Shown piece by piece: positions 30,548-32,348 of a stretch of DNA of 32,348 nucleotides. A program made the position numbers and the translations under genes. How positions within the stretch are numbered: position 1 is the first letter of the stretch; every line of letters begins with the position of its first letter. The stretch comes from an uncultured Ruminococcus sp. (lineage in GTDB: Bacteria > Bacillota > Clostridia > Oscillospirales > Ruminococcaceae), in NCBI GenBank assembly GCA_902464115.1, contig CABQIF010000007.1, positions 1 through 32,348 on the forward strand, read 5' to 3'. The notes under the pieces are model-generated. The model saw only the letters and a list, made by a program, of their open reading frames with translations, searched no databases and had not been told where the DNA came from.

Positions 30548-31453
30548 ATGAAACATTTATTGAAGATGCTCGACCTGAGCGGAGAAGAAATTCTGGAAAT
30601 TCTGGATTTGGCTGACCAGCTGAAGTATGAACTGAAGCACAGCATTCCGCATCCGTATCTGAAAGGCAAGTCTATCGGTTTGATTTTCCAGAAGGCATCC
30701 ACTCGGACACGGGTTTCTTTTGAAACAGGGATGTATCAGCTGGGCGGTCATGCACTATTCCTGTCTGCCAGCGATTTGCAGATTGGACGGGGGGAACCGG
30801 TACAGGATACCGCAAGAGTATTGTCCCGGTATCTGAATGGTATCATGATTCGGACATTTGAACAGAAAGAAGTCGAAGACTTGGCAGAATACGGCAGCAT
30901 TCCGGTTATCAACGGACTGACCGATTTCAGCCATCCGTGCCAGGTACTCGCAGACCTGATGACCATTCGGGAACGCAAGAGCACATTTGACGGCTTGAAG
31001 ATGTGCTTTATTGGGGACGGTAATAACATGGCAAATTCTCTGATTGTTGGCGGTTTGAAAGTGGGCATGGAAGTTTCGATTGCTTGCCCAGAGGGCTACC
31101 ACCCAGACCCGCAGGTTCTGGAATTTGCAAAGGCATACGGCGACAAGTTCACATTGACAGATCAGCCGCTGGAAGCTGCAAAGGATGCAGACGTTGTGAT
31201 TACAGACGTTTGGGCATCTATGGGACAGGAAGGCGAAGCAGAAAAGCGGAAGGTTGCGTTCAATGGCTATCAGATCAACGATGATGTAATGGCACAGGCT
31301 CATGCAGATGCAATGGTACTGCACTGCCTGCCGGCACATCGGGAAGAAGAAATCACCGAAAAGGTATTTGAAGCTCACGCTGATGAAATCTTTGAAGAAG
31401 CAGAAAACCGTCTGCACGCACAGAAAGCCGTTATGGTAAAGCTGATGAAGTAA
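30548..31453 (+). CDS. argF: Ornithine carbamoyltransferase
   Basis: 301 residues. Makes citrulline from ornithine and carbamoyl phosphate. The carbamoyl-phosphate loop STRTR is at 51-55, HPCQ at 129-132, and HCLPAHR in the C-terminal ornithine domain. ATG 30548 lies 11 bases after AAGGAG. A three-codon frame (30540-30551, ATG-AAG-TTA-TGA) overlaps the start codon and sits closer to the SD. Biosynthetic rather than catabolic by context. Last gene of the cluster, followed by a strong terminator. Confidence 0.96.
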   Translation: MKHLLKMLDLSGEEILEILDLADQLKYELKHSIPHPYLKGKSIGLIFQKASTRTRVSFETGMYQLGGHALFLSASDLQIGRGEPVQDTARVLSRYLNGIMIRTFEQKEVEDLAEYGSIPVINGLTDFSHPCQVLADLMTIRERKSTFDGLKMCFIGDGNNMANSLIVGGLKVGMEVSIACPEGYHPDPQVLEFAKAYGDKFTLTDQPLEAAKDADVVITDVWASMGQEGEAEKRKVAFNGYQINDDVMAQAHADAMVLHCLPAHREEEITEKVFEAHADEIFEEAENRLHAQKAVMVKLMK

Positions 31454-31484
31454 GCGGATAGTCATAGAAATAGAATTACTGATA

Positions 31485-31520
31485 AAAAGCAGCCTCGGAG
31501 TGATTCCGAGGCTGCTTTTG
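31485..31520. terminator. Bidirectional terminator ending the arginine cluster
   Basis: Perfect 15-bp stem AAAAGCAGCCTCGGA/TCCGAGGCTGCTTTT with a 5-base loop. It also serves the convergent XRE gene. Confidence 0.92.
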
Positions 31521-31533
31521 TTGGTGGGAGAAA

Positions 31534-31773
31534 TTAGTTTTCGATTTGTCGTTCAATCTCTTTTACAATGTCGCTCATAGAAACATTTAATGCAGTAGAG
31601 ATGCGGTAGAGCGTTTCCAGTGTCGGTTTTCGTTCGCCTCGTTCAATGGCACTTAAATGTGTGCGTCCGATGTCAGCCAGACCGCTTAGAACTTCCTGAG
31701 AAACGCCTTTTTTCTTTCTGAATGCTGCAATGACTTGTCCGACAATTTTCGGGTTTAATGTGGCATGATACAA
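31534..31773 (-). CDS. XRE-family helix-turn-helix regulator
   Basis: 79 residues, essentially one HTH_3 domain: IVGQVIAAFRKKKGVSQEVLSGLADIGRTHLSAIERGERKPTLETLYRISTALNVSMSDIVKEIE. It is of the short Cro/C-protein type, with no other domain. I chose TTG 31773 because AAAGGGGGTGG stands 8 bases upstream and the domain would lose its first helix with any internal start. It is divergent from the zinc-ribbon gene, with a symmetric repeat between them. Small XRE proteins like this also occur as restriction-modification controllers, but no methylase or nuclease is in view. Confidence 0.88.
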   Translation of the reverse strand: MYHATLNPKIVGQVIAAFRKKKGVSQEVLSGLADIGRTHLSAIERGERKPTLETLYRISTALNVSMSDIVKEIERQIEN

Positions 31774-31828
31774 GCATATCCACCCCCTTTCTGCTTTTAT
31801 GATAAACGGTTTTTAGAAAAAACATGAG

Positions 31829-31858
31829 CACATATGTTGACAAGTGAATACATATGTG
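31829..31858. promoter_or_regulatory. Operator-like inverted repeat over the divergent promoter
   Basis: CACATATGT (31829-31837) and ACATATGTG (31850-31858): a 9-bp perfect inverted repeat. Each half contains the palindrome ACATATGT, and the two are 20 bp apart (two helical turns). The left half abuts the -35 and the right half lies in the spacer, so binding would block RNA polymerase. The divergent XRE protein is the obvious candidate ligand. Confidence 0.65.
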
Positions 31859-31865
31859 TTATAAT
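31837..31865 (+). promoter_or_regulatory. Consensus promoter of the zinc-ribbon gene
   Basis: TTGACA (31837-31842), 17-base spacer, TATAAT (31860-31865): perfect match. Confidence 0.88.
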
Positions 31866-31920
31866 GAGAAAAAGAAAACAGGAGGCATGTTTTCTGAAAG
31901 GGAGAAAGGAGGAAATAAAA

Positions 31921-32280
31921 ATGCGTCATTGTCAATATTGTGATGCTCTAAATCCAGATGATGCACTGCAATGCGGAAACTGTGGGAAATCGCTTCCGCC
32001 TGCCGGAAAAAATATTGTGAGTTCCAGCGATAAAATTCCGGAGAATGCAGGACTCAAGTTGCAAGTGCTTGCAAGAATTATTTTTGCAGTGATTCTGGTT
32101 TGCGGGGAAATTTTGGGATATTTGAACATCAAAGAAGGAGAAATTGCAATTGGTGTTGCTTATGTGCTCATTTCACCGCTGCTTGCTTATTTGAATATGA
32201 TTGTCTTGCATGCGTTCGGGGAATTGTGCGAAAATGTATGTGCTGCTCGTTATTATCTGTATCAACTGAATAAGAAGTAA
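31921..32280 (+). CDS. Zinc-ribbon integral membrane protein
   Basis: 119 residues. Zinc ribbon CQYC (4-7) and CGNC (18-21), then two hydrophobic segments (about 47-66 and 71-93), and a short Tyr-rich tail. ATG 31921 has GGAGG upstream; the frame opens at 31834, but that lies in the promoter. Unrecognised. The operator over its promoter suggests tight control by the divergent XRE protein. A different family from the zinc-ribbon gene at 27962 apart from the ribbon itself. Confidence 0.8.
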   Translation: MRHCQYCDALNPDDALQCGNCGKSLPPAGKNIVSSSDKIPENAGLKLQVLARIIFAVILVCGEILGYLNIKEGEIAIGVAYVLISPLLAYLNMIVLHAFGELCENVCAARYYLYQLNKK

Positions 32281-32300
32281 GAGAAAAAATAGATTTCTCG

Positions 32301-32343
32301 AAACAGTCACGTTGGTGTAAAAGCAAACGTGGCTGTTTTTGTT
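32301..32343 (+). terminator. Terminator after the zinc-ribbon gene
   Basis: AAACAGTCACGTT/AACGTGGCTGTTT (13 bp, one G-U pair), followed by TTGTTT. Confidence 0.8.
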
Positions 32344-32348
32344 TGCCA

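Overview
The window looks like chromosome from a Gram-positive gut anaerobe of the Ruminococcus / Oscillospiraceae type. This is an inference, based on: a secreted protein ending in a type I dockerin (cellulosome-type module); Spo0A and SpoIVB; the ylxM-ffh-rpsP-khpA-rimM-trmD block; an HPr with both His15 and Ser46; strong SD sequences; and near-consensus TTGACA/TATAAT promoters. I saw no rRNA, tRNA, CRISPR array, insertion sequence or prophage.

Layout. 1-3.6 kb: the tail of an unknown gene, a structured extragenic repeat (copy A), PspA with a 58-residue membrane partner, then citrate synthase with a MIF-family protein. 3.7-9.1 kb: an Sfp-type phosphopantetheinyl transferase converging on a minus-strand pair, glycogen phosphorylase followed by an intracellular GH13 enzyme (storage glucan use). 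9.1-11.4 kb: an 865-base gap with promoters, inverted repeats and a 320-base leader, then the dockerin-tagged cell-wall-hydrolase-like protein. 11.5-12.4 kb: a minus-strand SCP2-domain protein with a histone-like Ala/Lys tail. 12.5-16.9 kb: translation and secretion genes, ylxM to trmD, interrupted by a membrane-anchored protein whose C-terminus resembles a contact-dependent-toxin RNase domain. 17.1-20.6 kb: HPr, then spoIVB and spo0A in divergent orientation with candidate 0A boxes between them, then a flavin reductase-like protein.

20.7-31.5 kb: an arginine cluster, argG-argH-(62 aa)-argC-(phospholipase C-like)-argJ-argB-(two unknown membrane proteins)-argD-argF. Together the named enzymes make arginine from glutamate by the cyclic acetyl-ornithine route; only carbamoyl phosphate must come from elsewhere. 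A sequence matching the ARG-box consensus lies just upstream of the argG promoter. The second, larger copy of the structured repeat (copy B) lies directly after argB. 31.5-32.3 kb: a small XRE regulator divergent from a zinc-ribbon membrane protein, with a symmetric operator-like repeat over the latter's promoter.

The most unusual items are the two-copy extragenic element with paired-base covariation, the toxin-like domain inside the ribosome-maturation operon, the leader with alternative stems before the dockerin gene, and the inverted spoIVB/spo0A arrangement. All functional calls come from reading motifs by eye; no database search was run.
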